A program made the translations under genes and the position numbers. This document shows positions 13,783 to 22,084 of a stretch of 64,000 nt of DNA, in pieces. The notes under the pieces are model-generated. The model was not told the origin of the DNA. It made no database searches and worked only from the letters and a program-made list of their open reading frames with translations. How positions within the stretch are numbered: the first letter of the stretch is position 1; every line of letters begins with the position of its first letter. The stretch comes from Adlercreutzia sp910585575 (GTDB taxonomy: Bacteria > Actinomycetota > Coriobacteriia > Coriobacteriales > Eggerthellaceae), in the NCBI RefSeq assembly GCF_951801035.1, contig NZ_CATOKT010000004.1; one strand, written 5' to 3'.

Positions 13783-14798
13783 CCCGTCAGCGCTGGCGCA
13801 CGCTCTGCGTCCTTCTCGTAGTGATCGCCCTGCCCGTAGCGGGACTGCTCTTCCCCCTCGGCACGGGCACTCTTTCCGCCCTCGGCATCGACTCCGTTGC
13901 GGCCCTCTGCCCCGTAGGCGCCCTTGAGGCCATGCTCGGGGCGAAATCAGTTGTGCTCCACGGGATCGTCTGCCTGGGCGTAACCGTGCTTCTCGTGATA
14001 GCCCTGGGCAAAGTGCTATGCGCCTGGGCCTGTCCTGTCCCCTGGCTTCAGAAGTTCTTCCGCGGCAAGAAGGACGCTGGAGCCGCGCGCGCCCACGATG
14101 AGCAGGGTGCACGCGAAGGGCACGGTGCGAGCGGAACGCTGCCTGCGAAGGGCATCGCGGCGGTCGCAGGCCCTGGGCAGGCGTGCGCCGGCGGCTGCCA
14201 GAGCTGCGGCGCCCACCGGGGAAGCTCCCGGGCCGACGCGTCCGCGCCCCTGCCCTCTGCCGGGGGCAAGCGAGACGGGCTTCAGATCGACGGGCGCCAC
14301 GTGGTGCTGGCCGGCGCTTTGGGCTCGAGCGCGCTCTTCGGCTTCCCCGTCTTCTGCCTTGTGTGCCCCATCGGACTCACCTTCGCCACGCTCATTGGGC
14401 TGTGGCAGCTGTTCTCGCTGAACGAGACCAGCTGGGGGCTCGTGCTCTTCCCCCTCATTCTTCTTCTCGAAGTGACCGTGTTGCGGAAATGGTGCACGAA
14501 GATCTGTCCTGTCAGCGCGCTGCTCTCGCTCGTCGCCTCGGCCAATCGCCTTTTCCGCCCCTCGGTGGCAAAAGAGGCATGCCTGCGCGAGCGGGGCATC
14601 GACTGCACGGTATGCGTTGACGTTTGCCCCGAGCAGGTGGATCCTCACAGCTCGCTCATTCCCGAGTGCTCGAAATGCGGGCAGTGCGCCGACGCCTGCC
14701 CCGCCCACGCCATTTCGTTTCCCGTTTGGCGTCCGCGAGGCTCATCGACGACCGAGCCAATAGGTGACGATCTTTGGGACGAGCCAGTGCGGGACTAG
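13779..14798 (+). CDS. NapH-like membrane ferredoxin with extra Cys-containing loop
   Basis: A 339-residue membrane protein with about four to five transmembrane helices. Three NapH-type cysteine motifs are seen (CAWACP at 81-86, CLVCP at 193-197, CTKICP at 239-244), and two C-terminal [4Fe-4S] motifs (CTVCVDVCP, CSKCGQCADACP). NapH is usually under 300 residues. The excess is a hydrophilic, low-complexity loop at about 95-170 that contains Cys136, Cys140 and Cys143. It overlaps NapG by 4 bp. The likely role is menaquinol oxidation with NapG. Confidence 0.8.
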   Translation: MTRQRWRTLCVLLVVIALPVAGLLFPLGTGTLSALGIDSVAALCPVGALEAMLGAKSVVLHGIVCLGVTVLLVIALGKVLCAWACPVPWLQKFFRGKKDAGAARAHDEQGAREGHGASGTLPAKGIAAVAGPGQACAGGCQSCGAHRGSSRADASAPLPSAGGKRDGLQIDGRHVVLAGALGSSALFGFPVFCLVCPIGLTFATLIGLWQLFSLNETSWGLVLFPLILLLEVTVLRKWCTKICPVSALLSLVASANRLFRPSVAKEACLRERGIDCTVCVDVCPEQVDPHSSLIPECSKCGQCADACPAHAISFPVWRPRGSSTTEPIGDDLWDEPVRD

Positions 14799-14810
14799 CG
14801 CACCACGAAA

Positions 14811-14850
14811 AACGGCCGCGGCGTGAATGCCGCGGCCGTTACTTTTTTTG
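14811..14850. terminator. Bidirectional terminator between napH-like gene and tyrS
   Basis: AACGGCCGCGGC and GCCGCGGCCGTT form a perfect 12-bp stem with a 6-nt loop. T7 follows on the plus strand and the upstream A4 run serves as a U tract on the minus strand. It lies between convergent genes. Confidence 0.85.
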
Positions 14851-14870
14851 CCTGGCGCTAAAGCCGGCGC

Positions 14871-16082
14871 CTACACCAGCTTGACGAACTTGCGCTTGCC
14901 CACCTGGATGACCGCGCCCTCCAGCAGCGACGGCTCAACGTTGTAGGCCTTGGGGGCCAGGGCCTCGCCGTTCACCTTCACACCGCCGCCATCGATAAGG
15001 CGACGGGCCTCGCCCACGCTGGGAGCCAGGCCGGCCAGGTTGATGAGCTTCGCCACATAGACCAGACCCTCGTCGTTGGGCGTGAGATCGGCAGCGAACT
15101 CGGGGATGTCGTCGGGAATGGCGTGGGCCTTGAACACCAAGTCGAAGGCCTCTTCGGCCGCCTGGGCCGCCTCGGCGCCATGGTAGGCCGCCACGATATT
15201 GCGGGCCAGGGCGCGCTTCACCTTGTTGGGATGCAACTCGTCGGCGGCAAGGCCGGCCTCGATCTTGTCGATCTCGTCCACGCTTTCCGTGGAAGCCAGG
15301 CGGTAGTACTTCACCATGAGCTCGTCGGGGATGGACATGACCTTGCCGAACATGTCGGCGGGCTCGTCGGTCAGTCCGATGTAGTTGCCGTAGCTCTTCG
15401 ACATCTTCTTCACGCCGTCAGTACCCTCGAGCAGGGGCAACGTCAGGCACACCTGGGGCTCCATGCCCATCTTCTCCATAAGCTCGCGGCCGGCCAGCAG
15501 GTTGAACAGCTGGTCGGTGCCGCCCAGCTCGACGTCGGCCTTGATGACCACCGAGTCGTAGGCCTGCATGACCGGGTAGAGGAACTCGTGCAGGCTGATG
15601 GACTGGCCCGAGGTGTAGCGGTTGTGGAAGTCGTCGCGCTCCAAGATGCGGGCCACGGTGAAGTTGGCCAGCAGTTTCAGCAGGCTTTCCATGTTCAGAT
15701 CGAGAATCCACTCGGAGTTGTAGCGCAGCACCGTCTTCTCGGGATCGAGGATCTTGAAGGCCTGGTCCACGTAGGTTTGGGCATTCTCCTGGATTTGCTC
15801 GCGGGAGAGCTGCGGGCGCGTGGAGTTGCGGCCGGACGGGTCGCCGATAAGGGCCGTGCCGTCGCCGATAATGAGGGTGACCTGGTGGCCCAAGTCCTGG
15901 AACTGGCGCAGCTTGCGCAGGGGCACGGCATGGCCAATGTGGATATCAGGGGCCGTGGGATCCACACCGAGCTTGATGTTCAGGGGCACGCCGCGCTTCA
16001 GCTTCTCCAGAAGGGCCGCCTCGGGAACGATTTGGGCCGTGCCCGACTTAATGATGTGCAGTTGTTCTTCCGGTGAAAGCAT
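14871..16082 (-). CDS. tyrS: Tyrosyl-tRNA synthetase
   Basis: A 403-residue class I synthetase. The HIGH signature is at residues 48-51 (DIHIGHAVPL), KMSKS is near residue 235 (KKMSKSYGN), and a C-terminal S4 RNA-binding domain covers about 340-403. The Met at 16082 (MLSPEEQ) fits the family N-terminus. The open frame continues upstream to 16259, but that part is antisense to the U32 gene end and non-homologous. It is 67 bp downstream of the U32 gene on the same strand. No T-box leader was found in that short gap. Confidence 0.95.
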   Translation of the reverse strand: MLSPEEQLHIIKSGTAQIVPEAALLEKLKRGVPLNIKLGVDPTAPDIHIGHAVPLRKLRQFQDLGHQVTLIIGDGTALIGDPSGRNSTRPQLSREQIQENAQTYVDQAFKILDPEKTVLRYNSEWILDLNMESLLKLLANFTVARILERDDFHNRYTSGQSISLHEFLYPVMQAYDSVVIKADVELGGTDQLFNLLAGRELMEKMGMEPQVCLTLPLLEGTDGVKKMSKSYGNYIGLTDEPADMFGKVMSIPDELMVKYYRLASTESVDEIDKIEAGLAADELHPNKVKRALARNIVAAYHGAEAAQAAEEAFDLVFKAHAIPDDIPEFAADLTPNDEGLVYVAKLINLAGLAPSVGEARRLIDGGGVKVNGEALAPKAYNVEPSLLEGAVIQVGKRKFVKLV

Positions 16083-16149
16083 AGGTGCGCTCGTTTCTGT
16101 ACTCGATGGTTCAAACGTGGGAAATTCTAGCATACCGCCCGAAGGCCGC

Positions 16150-18738
16150 TTAGCTGACACCCCGGTAGAGGTGGCCGGAGGTGGTGTTGGGCATTTTCGC
16201 AATGGCATTGCCGTCATTTTGGGCCACATGCAGGGCGCGAATGGCGCGGCCCACCGCATGGGCCGTCTCCTCGGCGTTCATGAGGGTGGCGTCCACCATA
16301 AAGGCCGAGATGCCAGCGGCCATGAGATCGGGCATGGCCGGGGCCACGTCCAATTCCACGGAGTTGTAGAGGTGACTGCGCCCGAGGGCGTCGGTGATGA
16401 CAGGAAACTCGAAGCCCTTGCGATCCTTCAGGTAATGGGGGCTCTTGCGGCGCGGACACACGGAGCAATCCTCGTTGCAGGGGCCCTGGCTCATGAGCAT
16501 GCAGTGCTCGGTGACCATGAGTTCCTGGGCGCCGATAAGCAGCACGCCCAGTTCGACCGGGGCGTCTTTGGCCACGTCCTGGATTTGGCGCAGGGTAAGC
16601 TCGGGCGAGAGCCACACGCGCTGGGCGCCGAAGCCGTGGACACAGGCCAGCGACAGCGCGTTGGTGACGGGCAGGTGCGGCCCCACGTCGGGAAGCGCCC
16701 CCAGCTCGTCGGCGCGCTGCAGGGCAGCCAGACTCTCGGCCATAAGGGGCTTGCCCGGCGCGGCGTACTTCCACACCTCGGCATCGATTGCCGCCTCGCG
16801 GGCAGCGCCCACGGCATCGTGGTCGACGGCGGGCATGAGGGGAATGCAGCCCTTGGGATAGCCCGCCTGCTCGGCGCCGCTGTTCAGCTGGCCGGCGATG
16901 ACGGCCTCGCCGCGGCGGTAGTTGAGGGCGGGCACATAGATAAGGTGGGCGCCGGCGCGCTTGGCAGCCCGGGCGCAGGCGGGGTTGGTGACGATAACGG
17001 CGATGCGGCAGCCCGCCGGATGGGCTGCGGGCAGCGGCTCGCGCTCCTTCACGCGGGGCAGACGGCGGTCCGGCGTGGGTGCCTGCAGCTGGGCGACCAG
17101 CGCTTCCAGGGCCTCGGCGCGCACCCCGTGCAGGCGCGAGAAGCCGATGCCCACGCCCTCGTCGAGCGTAATGTCGAGGCTGACCAGGCGGAAAGCCGTA
17201 TTGCCCAGGCGGTCGATATGAGCGCGCACATCCTCGGCCGACACCGCCTTGGTGCGGGCAGCCTCGACCAGATCGCCCTCGGCCGCGCCCTGGGGCGCCG
17301 CCTGGGGGAAACGCGCGGCCAGGCGCCGGGCGATGGCCTGGGCGCAGGCGGCCTCATCGGCCGTGAACGAGCCGGGGTTTTCCTCAAGCCATGCGGCCAC
17401 TTGGGCCGGTGTAGCCGGCGCGAACGCCACGCGCAGCGGCTCGCCCAGGCGCAGCTCGGCGGTGCCCACCACGGGAATGCGGGGATCGAGGGCGTTATCT
17501 TCGAAGGCGGCCTCGGCGCTGCGCACGCGGAACACGCGGTCGCCCGGGCGCACCGTGCGCGTCTTGCCGTCCAACGGCACCGCCACGCGGCCCTTCTTGT
17601 CCACCGCAACCGCGCCCAGCGTCACGCAGCCGTTCCCCTTGCGCGTCCAGAATTCCAGCACATCACCCTCGGCCAAGGGCTGGGAAGAGCGCAGCAGCGC
17701 CTTCCCGTTCTTCACCTCATCGACGCGCCCCAGAAACAGGCCGCGGTTGTTGGGGCGCTGATAACTCATGATATCGTTGCCGCGCTGGCCCTCGAGATAG
17801 GCGGTAGTGAAGCCGCGGGAGAACGCCTCGGTCAGACGGGCGTGAGGATCGCGATCGGGCGCCGCGGACACCACGGGCGCAAGAGCGGCCTCTTCGGACG
17901 GCGTCGGGACACGGGCGGCCAAAGCCTCGTCCAGCGCTTGGCGGTACACCGCCGTGACAGCCGCCACGTACTCGGGCGACTTCATGCGGCCCTCGATTTT
18001 CAGCGAGGACACCCCGGCATCCACCAGCTGGTCGATGATATCGACGGTGCACAGATCCTGGGGCGACAGCAGGTGATCGCCCGGCGACGGCAAGTCCTTC
18101 TGCACCGCTGCGTTGCGCAGCTGGTAGGGCAGCCGGCACGCCTGGGCGCACATGCCGCGGTTAGCAGAACGGCCGCCAATGAGGGAGGACATGAAGCACT
18201 GGCCCGAGTAGCACACGCACAGCGCGCCGTGGGCGAACACCTCTACCTGGATGCCCTCCTCGGCCGCGGCCGTGGCCAGCAGCTCCACCTCGGGCAGCGA
18301 CAGCTCGCGCGCCAAGGTGATGCGCTTGGCGCCCAAGCGGGCCGCAGCGCGCACACCGGCCAGGTTATGGGTGTTCATCTGGGTGGACAGATGCAACGGC
18401 GCTTCGGGCAGCGTGCGCGACAGCTCGCTGGCCAGGCCGATGTCCTGCACGATGAAACCGTCGGCGCCGGCGCGCCACGCTTGACGCACGCACTCCAGGG
18501 CCTCCTCCACCTCACCGGGCAAAATGACCGTGTTCATGGTGACGTAGACCGACACGCCGCGCTGGTGAGCATAGCGGCAGGCCTCACCCAGGGTTTCGAT
18601 GGTGAAGTTGTCGGCGCTGCGCCGGGCGTTGAACGATTCCAGTCCCAGATAGACGGCATCGGCGCCCGCCTGGACGGCGGCGTGGAGGGCCGCCTCGTTG
18701 CCCGCGGGGGCCAAAAGCTCGACGGGGTGATTCGACAT
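16150..18738 (-). CDS. U32-family peptidase/hydroxylase, long form with DUF3656-like region
   Basis: An 862-residue protein. The N-terminal U32 barrel starts with VELLAPAGNEAALHAAV and carries the family signature SLKIEGRMKSPEYVAAV. Conserved cysteines near CVCYSGQCF and MCAQACR are expected to bind an iron-sulfur cluster. A middle region and a second C-terminal module rich in Cys (CNEDCSVCPRRK) follow. Related long U32 proteins include RlhA, which hydroxylates a 23S rRNA cytidine, so an RNA-modification role is more likely than proteolysis. GGAG precedes the ATG at 18738. Confidence 0.82.
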   Translation of the reverse strand: MSNHPVELLAPAGNEAALHAAVQAGADAVYLGLESFNARRSADNFTIETLGEACRYAHQRGVSVYVTMNTVILPGEVEEALECVRQAWRAGADGFIVQDIGLASELSRTLPEAPLHLSTQMNTHNLAGVRAAARLGAKRITLARELSLPEVELLATAAAEEGIQVEVFAHGALCVCYSGQCFMSSLIGGRSANRGMCAQACRLPYQLRNAAVQKDLPSPGDHLLSPQDLCTVDIIDQLVDAGVSSLKIEGRMKSPEYVAAVTAVYRQALDEALAARVPTPSEEAALAPVVSAAPDRDPHARLTEAFSRGFTTAYLEGQRGNDIMSYQRPNNRGLFLGRVDEVKNGKALLRSSQPLAEGDVLEFWTRKGNGCVTLGAVAVDKKGRVAVPLDGKTRTVRPGDRVFRVRSAEAAFEDNALDPRIPVVGTAELRLGEPLRVAFAPATPAQVAAWLEENPGSFTADEAACAQAIARRLAARFPQAAPQGAAEGDLVEAARTKAVSAEDVRAHIDRLGNTAFRLVSLDITLDEGVGIGFSRLHGVRAEALEALVAQLQAPTPDRRLPRVKEREPLPAAHPAGCRIAVIVTNPACARAAKRAGAHLIYVPALNYRRGEAVIAGQLNSGAEQAGYPKGCIPLMPAVDHDAVGAAREAAIDAEVWKYAAPGKPLMAESLAALQRADELGALPDVGPHLPVTNALSLACVHGFGAQRVWLSPELTLRQIQDVAKDAPVELGVLLIGAQELMVTEHCMLMSQGPCNEDCSVCPRRKSPHYLKDRKGFEFPVITDALGRSHLYNSVELDVAPAMPDLMAAGISAFMVDATLMNAEETAHAVGRAIRALHVAQNDGNAIAKMPNTTSGHLYRGVS

Positions 18739-18780
18739 GACTACTCCTTCTTCCGCGGCTTTCTGAGCCGCCTTTATAAA

Positions 18781-18812
18781 ACAGGGCCCGAACCTTGACG
18801 GCTCGGACCCTG
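18781..18812 (-). terminator. Terminator of the lipoprotein gene
   Basis: On the minus strand GGGTCCGAGCC and GGTTCGGGCCC pair around a 5-nt loop and are followed by TGTTTTAT. It sits 27 bp past the lipoprotein stop codon, separating that gene from the U32 gene. Confidence 0.75.
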
Positions 18813-18838
18813 AACGTGCTGTCGGGCAGATCAGCGCG

Positions 18839-19381
18839 CTACTTCTGGTCGCTGCTCTGGGCCTCGCTGCCATCGCCGTCGTTCAGCTTTACCGCTTCGG
18901 CGTCGGCGTCCTTCAGCTTCTGGATGCCCTCGTTGTACTTGTCCTGGATGGCCTTGATGCGCTCATCGTAGGTGCCGTAGTCAAAGGGGTGCTCCTCGGT
19001 GGCGCTCTCTACTTCGGTATACAGATCGACGTAGGCGCTGAGGGCTTCCTTCAGGGCGGTGCAGCCGTCGACGTAGTTTTGCTGCAGCCCCTTCATGGCC
19101 TCGGGCGTGTCGATGGCGCTGAGGGCGTCGATGGCCTCGTAGGCGTTATCGGCCTGGGTGCGCATGGTGACCGCGTCGCCGCGCGACACCGCGTCGTCGA
19201 AGCTTTGCAGGCGGCTGTTCAAGTCCTCCATGGCCTGGTTCACCTGGGTCATGTAGGTGCGGTTGGCCTTTTGGCTGTCCGACACGCCGGCATTCTGCTG
19301 CAAGCACCCCGTCAGGGCGCCCGCCAGCAAAGCCGCTCCGCATGCCAGAGCGATAAGTCGAACCAATAGTTTGCGATTCAC
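18839..19381 (-). CDS. Putative lipoprotein of unknown function
   Basis: A 180-residue predicted lipoprotein. A GTG start at 19381 is preferred because GGGAG lies nine bases upstream and the product begins with a standard signal (NRKLLVRLIALACGAALL) ending in the lipobox LTGC. An in-frame ATG at 19459 would add 26 non-signal residues. The mature part is helical and acidic, with likely coiled coils and a low-complexity C-terminus. No named family is recognised. Confidence 0.7.
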   Translation of the reverse strand: MNRKLLVRLIALACGAALLAGALTGCLQQNAGVSDSQKANRTYMTQVNQAMEDLNSRLQSFDDAVSRGDAVTMRTQADNAYEAIDALSAIDTPEAMKGLQQNYVDGCTALKEALSAYVDLYTEVESATEEHPFDYGTYDERIKAIQDKYNEGIQKLKDADAEAVKLNDGDGSEAQSSDQK

Positions 19382-19516
19382 GGATATTCTCCCGTCCTGG
19401 CGCGCTGCGCCCTGTTGCTTCCGGGCCAGCGCCCGGTTTGTTCCTATGCTCATGCCCATGATAGCAGCCCCGACCGAAAACCGAGGCCCACTGTCACAGG
19501 ATCGCTATCTAGGGTC

Positions 19517-19795
19517 TTACCCCTCGGCGCCGGCATCCCCGCCAGCATCTCCGCCAGCGTCGCCTGCGCCGGCGTCTCCGCCGCCGGTATCTCCGCCGCC
19601 AGCGTCGCCTGCGCCGGCATCACCACCGCCGGTGTCGCCGCCTTCGTTGCCACCGCCGGCGTTCCCGCCGCCGTCGCCCCCGGCCCCGGCGTCACCTTCG
19701 TCGCCGTCGCCGGCATCGCCCTCGTCACCACCGCCGGTATTGCCGTGGTTGCCGCCTGCGCCCTCGTCGTCATCGTCGCCTTCGTCGTCATCGTC
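19517..19795 (-). repeat. Repetitive DNA encoding the PBP Gly/Asp/Ala tail
   Basis: Codons for the last 92 residues form short direct repeats. A 15-residue unit (GGDTGGGDAGAGDAG) occurs twice in tandem and smaller GGDAG-like units surround it. Such 45-bp and smaller repeats can change in number by slippage or recombination without frame loss, so tail length may vary between strains. Confidence 0.7.
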
Positions 19796-21793
19796 GGTTT
19801 GGGTGCGCGACGGCGTGACAGTGGTCGGCGCCGAGGGCTTTGTGGAATAGTAGCCGCCGATATGGTTGTCCTCGTCGCGGTAGTTCAGCTGGTACTCAGG
19901 CTTTTCCGCCTCGAAGAACTTCTCGGTTTCGTCCGAGGGCACAACCTTGTCGATAAAGTCGCTGAACACACTGGCCGCGGTGGTCCAAGGAGCCTGGGCC
20001 TTCGAGTAGTCGCTGCGGTCGCCCAGCCAAATGGCCACCGAGTACTGGGGCGTAATGCCGCAGAACCAGCTGTCCTTCTTGTCGTCGGTGGTGCCGGTCT
20101 TGCCACCGGCCTCCTGGCCGTTGCTGGGACGGGCCGCCTGGCCGGTGCCGTTGTCGATGACCACTTCCAAACAGTCGATGGCCGCACGGGCCACTTCCTT
20201 CGAGAACACGCGCGTGCCCTGGGGGTTCTCGTTGTCGACGATGACCTTGCCCGAACGATCCTCAATGCGCTTGATGCACTCGGGCTCGTAATGGGTGCCC
20301 CCGTTGGCGATGGTGGCGTAGGCGTCGGCCATTTCCAAGGGGGTGACCGAGGCGATGCCCAGCGTCAAGCCGGCCACCGACGGCAGGTCGGACGTGATGC
20401 CCATGGCGCGGGCCATCTCGATGACCTTGTCCACACCCACCGACAGCAGCAGGCGAATGAACGCGGTGTTGGAAGACACGCCGAAGGCGCTCTTGATGGT
20501 GCGCGTGCCGTAATCGGACTTGTTGTTGTTGTACACCGGCTCGCCGCCCTCGAGGTCGACCTTGTAGCCGGCGTCGATGAGCGTTTCGGGGTCGATGCCC
20601 TCGTTCAGCGCCGCGAGCAGCGTGAACACCTTGAACGCCGAACCGGCCTGGCGGCCCGTGCCGCCCTCGCCCGTGGCCATGTTCACCTGGGTCTCGTCAT
20701 AGTCGTCGCCGCCCACCATGGCGTCGATGTAGCCGTTCTGCGGGTTGATAACCGCCATGGCCACCTCGAAGGGAGCGCCGGCCTCTTCCTCTTTCTTCTC
20801 CGCCGCTTCCTCAGCCGCCTGCTGCACTTCCACATCGAGGGTGGTGTAGATGGTCAGGCCGCCCTTGAACAGCTCGGAGGTGGAGTAGGCGTACTTGCCG
20901 TTGGGGTTGGTAAGCTGGTTGCGCACATAGCTGGTGAAGTAGGGGTAGGCCAAAATGCCCGTTTGGGACGGCTTCGACGGATCGAGCTCGATGGGCTCGG
21001 CCTTCACCTCGTCGGCCTGCTCCTGGGTGATGACGCCGTTGGACACCATACGGTCGAGCACGGTGTTGCGGCGCTTCTCGCAGTTCTCGGGGTAATCGAT
21101 GGGGTTGTTATACGTGGGCGACTGGGGAATGCCCACCAGCGTGGCGGCCTCGTTGAGGGTGAGGTCCTTCGCCGACTTCGAGAAGTAGCGCTTGGAGGCG
21201 GCCTCGATGCCGTAGGCGCCCGAACCATAATTGATGGTGTTGAGGTACATAAGAAGGATCTCGTCCTTCTGGTACTGCTCTTCCAGTTTGAGCGAGATGT
21301 ACATCTCGCGAATCTTGCGCTTGAAGGAGATGTCGCGCATCTCGTCGGACAGGATGGTGTTGCGCACGAACTGCTGGGTGATGGTGGAAGCGCCCTCCAG
21401 CTCGCCGCCCATGAGGTTGTTCACCAGAGCGCGGCCCACGCCGATGTAGTCGACGCCCGAATGGGTGTAGAAGCGCTCGTCCTCGGTGGCCACGGTGCCC
21501 TTGATGACGTACTCACTAATTTGGTCGAAGGCCACCGGCTCGCGGTTCTCCAGCTGGAACTCGGCCAGCTTCGTGACGCCATCGGCCGCGTAGACCTCGG
21601 TGGGCTGCGCCGTGTTGTAGGCATCGGCGTTCTGATAGTCGGGCAGATCGTCCAGCCATGAGTTGCACAAGCTGTACACACCGAAGACGCCCGCTGCGAT
21701 AAACGCGAAGCACACCGCGATGATCGAGAGGACAATTACCTTCTTGTTCTTCTTTTTCGTGCCCTGACGGCCCTTCATAGCCCGTGAACCCAC
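19517..21793 (-). CDS. Class A penicillin-binding protein (PBP1A-like)
   Basis: A 758-residue bifunctional peptidoglycan synthase. It has a Lys-rich cytoplasmic start, one transmembrane segment (about 19-42), a GT51 transglycosylase domain (EDERFYTHSGVDYIGVGRA at about 104-122, STITQQFVRNT at 136-146) and a transpeptidase domain with SAFK (Ser385-Lys388), SSN (440-442) and KTGTT (about 565). The last 92 residues are Asp/Gly/Ala-rich and encoded by internal direct repeats. The start is GTG at 21793, with GGAGG upstream. Confidence 0.93.
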   Translation of the reverse strand: MGSRAMKGRQGTKKKNKKVIVLSIIAVCFAFIAAGVFGVYSLCNSWLDDLPDYQNADAYNTAQPTEVYAADGVTKLAEFQLENREPVAFDQISEYVIKGTVATEDERFYTHSGVDYIGVGRALVNNLMGGELEGASTITQQFVRNTILSDEMRDISFKRKIREMYISLKLEEQYQKDEILLMYLNTINYGSGAYGIEAASKRYFSKSAKDLTLNEAATLVGIPQSPTYNNPIDYPENCEKRRNTVLDRMVSNGVITQEQADEVKAEPIELDPSKPSQTGILAYPYFTSYVRNQLTNPNGKYAYSTSELFKGGLTIYTTLDVEVQQAAEEAAEKKEEEAGAPFEVAMAVINPQNGYIDAMVGGDDYDETQVNMATGEGGTGRQAGSAFKVFTLLAALNEGIDPETLIDAGYKVDLEGGEPVYNNNKSDYGTRTIKSAFGVSSNTAFIRLLLSVGVDKVIEMARAMGITSDLPSVAGLTLGIASVTPLEMADAYATIANGGTHYEPECIKRIEDRSGKVIVDNENPQGTRVFSKEVARAAIDCLEVVIDNGTGQAARPSNGQEAGGKTGTTDDKKDSWFCGITPQYSVAIWLGDRSDYSKAQAPWTTAASVFSDFIDKVVPSDETEKFFEAEKPEYQLNYRDEDNHIGGYYSTKPSAPTTVTPSRTQTDDDDEGDDDDEGAGGNHGNTGGGDEGDAGDGDEGDAGAGGDGGGNAGGGNEGGDTGGGDAGAGDAGGGDTGGGDAGAGDAGGDAGGDAGAEG

Positions 21794-21885
21794 GTAGCAC
21801 CTCCATCGTCATAGATGCTCGACATTTTATCATCGCTGACGAGGGGTCACGCTCTCAGCACATCCTCTGGCTAAAAAGCACAGAG

Positions 21886-21921
21886 AACCCGACGCTCCTT
21901 CCCAGCGCCGGGTTCTCGTTG
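21886..21921 (-). terminator. Terminator between C69 peptidase and PBP genes
   Basis: GAGAACCCG with AGCG-type inner bases pairs with CGGGTTCTC around a short loop (minor mismatch inside), and the minus strand continues with TGTGCTTTTT. It is about 165 bp past the C69 gene stop codon and upstream of the PBP gene. The bases in between are GC-rich with no gene seen. Confidence 0.55.
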
Positions 21922-22084
21922 TCGGGTTCGGTCACCCCGCCAAAGGGGGCGCCGCTCTGGACCGCCCCGCTTTGGAGGGGCCCACTCTGCCATTGCGGCC
22001 AGGGCGTCCCTTCGGGGCGCCCCGCGCCCCCGCCGCTGCCAGCCTGAAGCGGCGGGGGCTTCTCGCAGCCTGCCGGCGGGCGCG

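Noticed and set aside
15820..18798. A 992-residue open frame antisense to the U32 gene
   Set aside because: It is a GC-rich shadow of the coding strand, shows no family features and overlaps a clear U32 gene and the start of tyrS.
19415..21661. A 748-residue frame antisense to the penicillin-binding protein gene
   Set aside because: No recognisable domain; a shadow of the PBP gene, with Val/Ala-rich sequence caused by codon bias.
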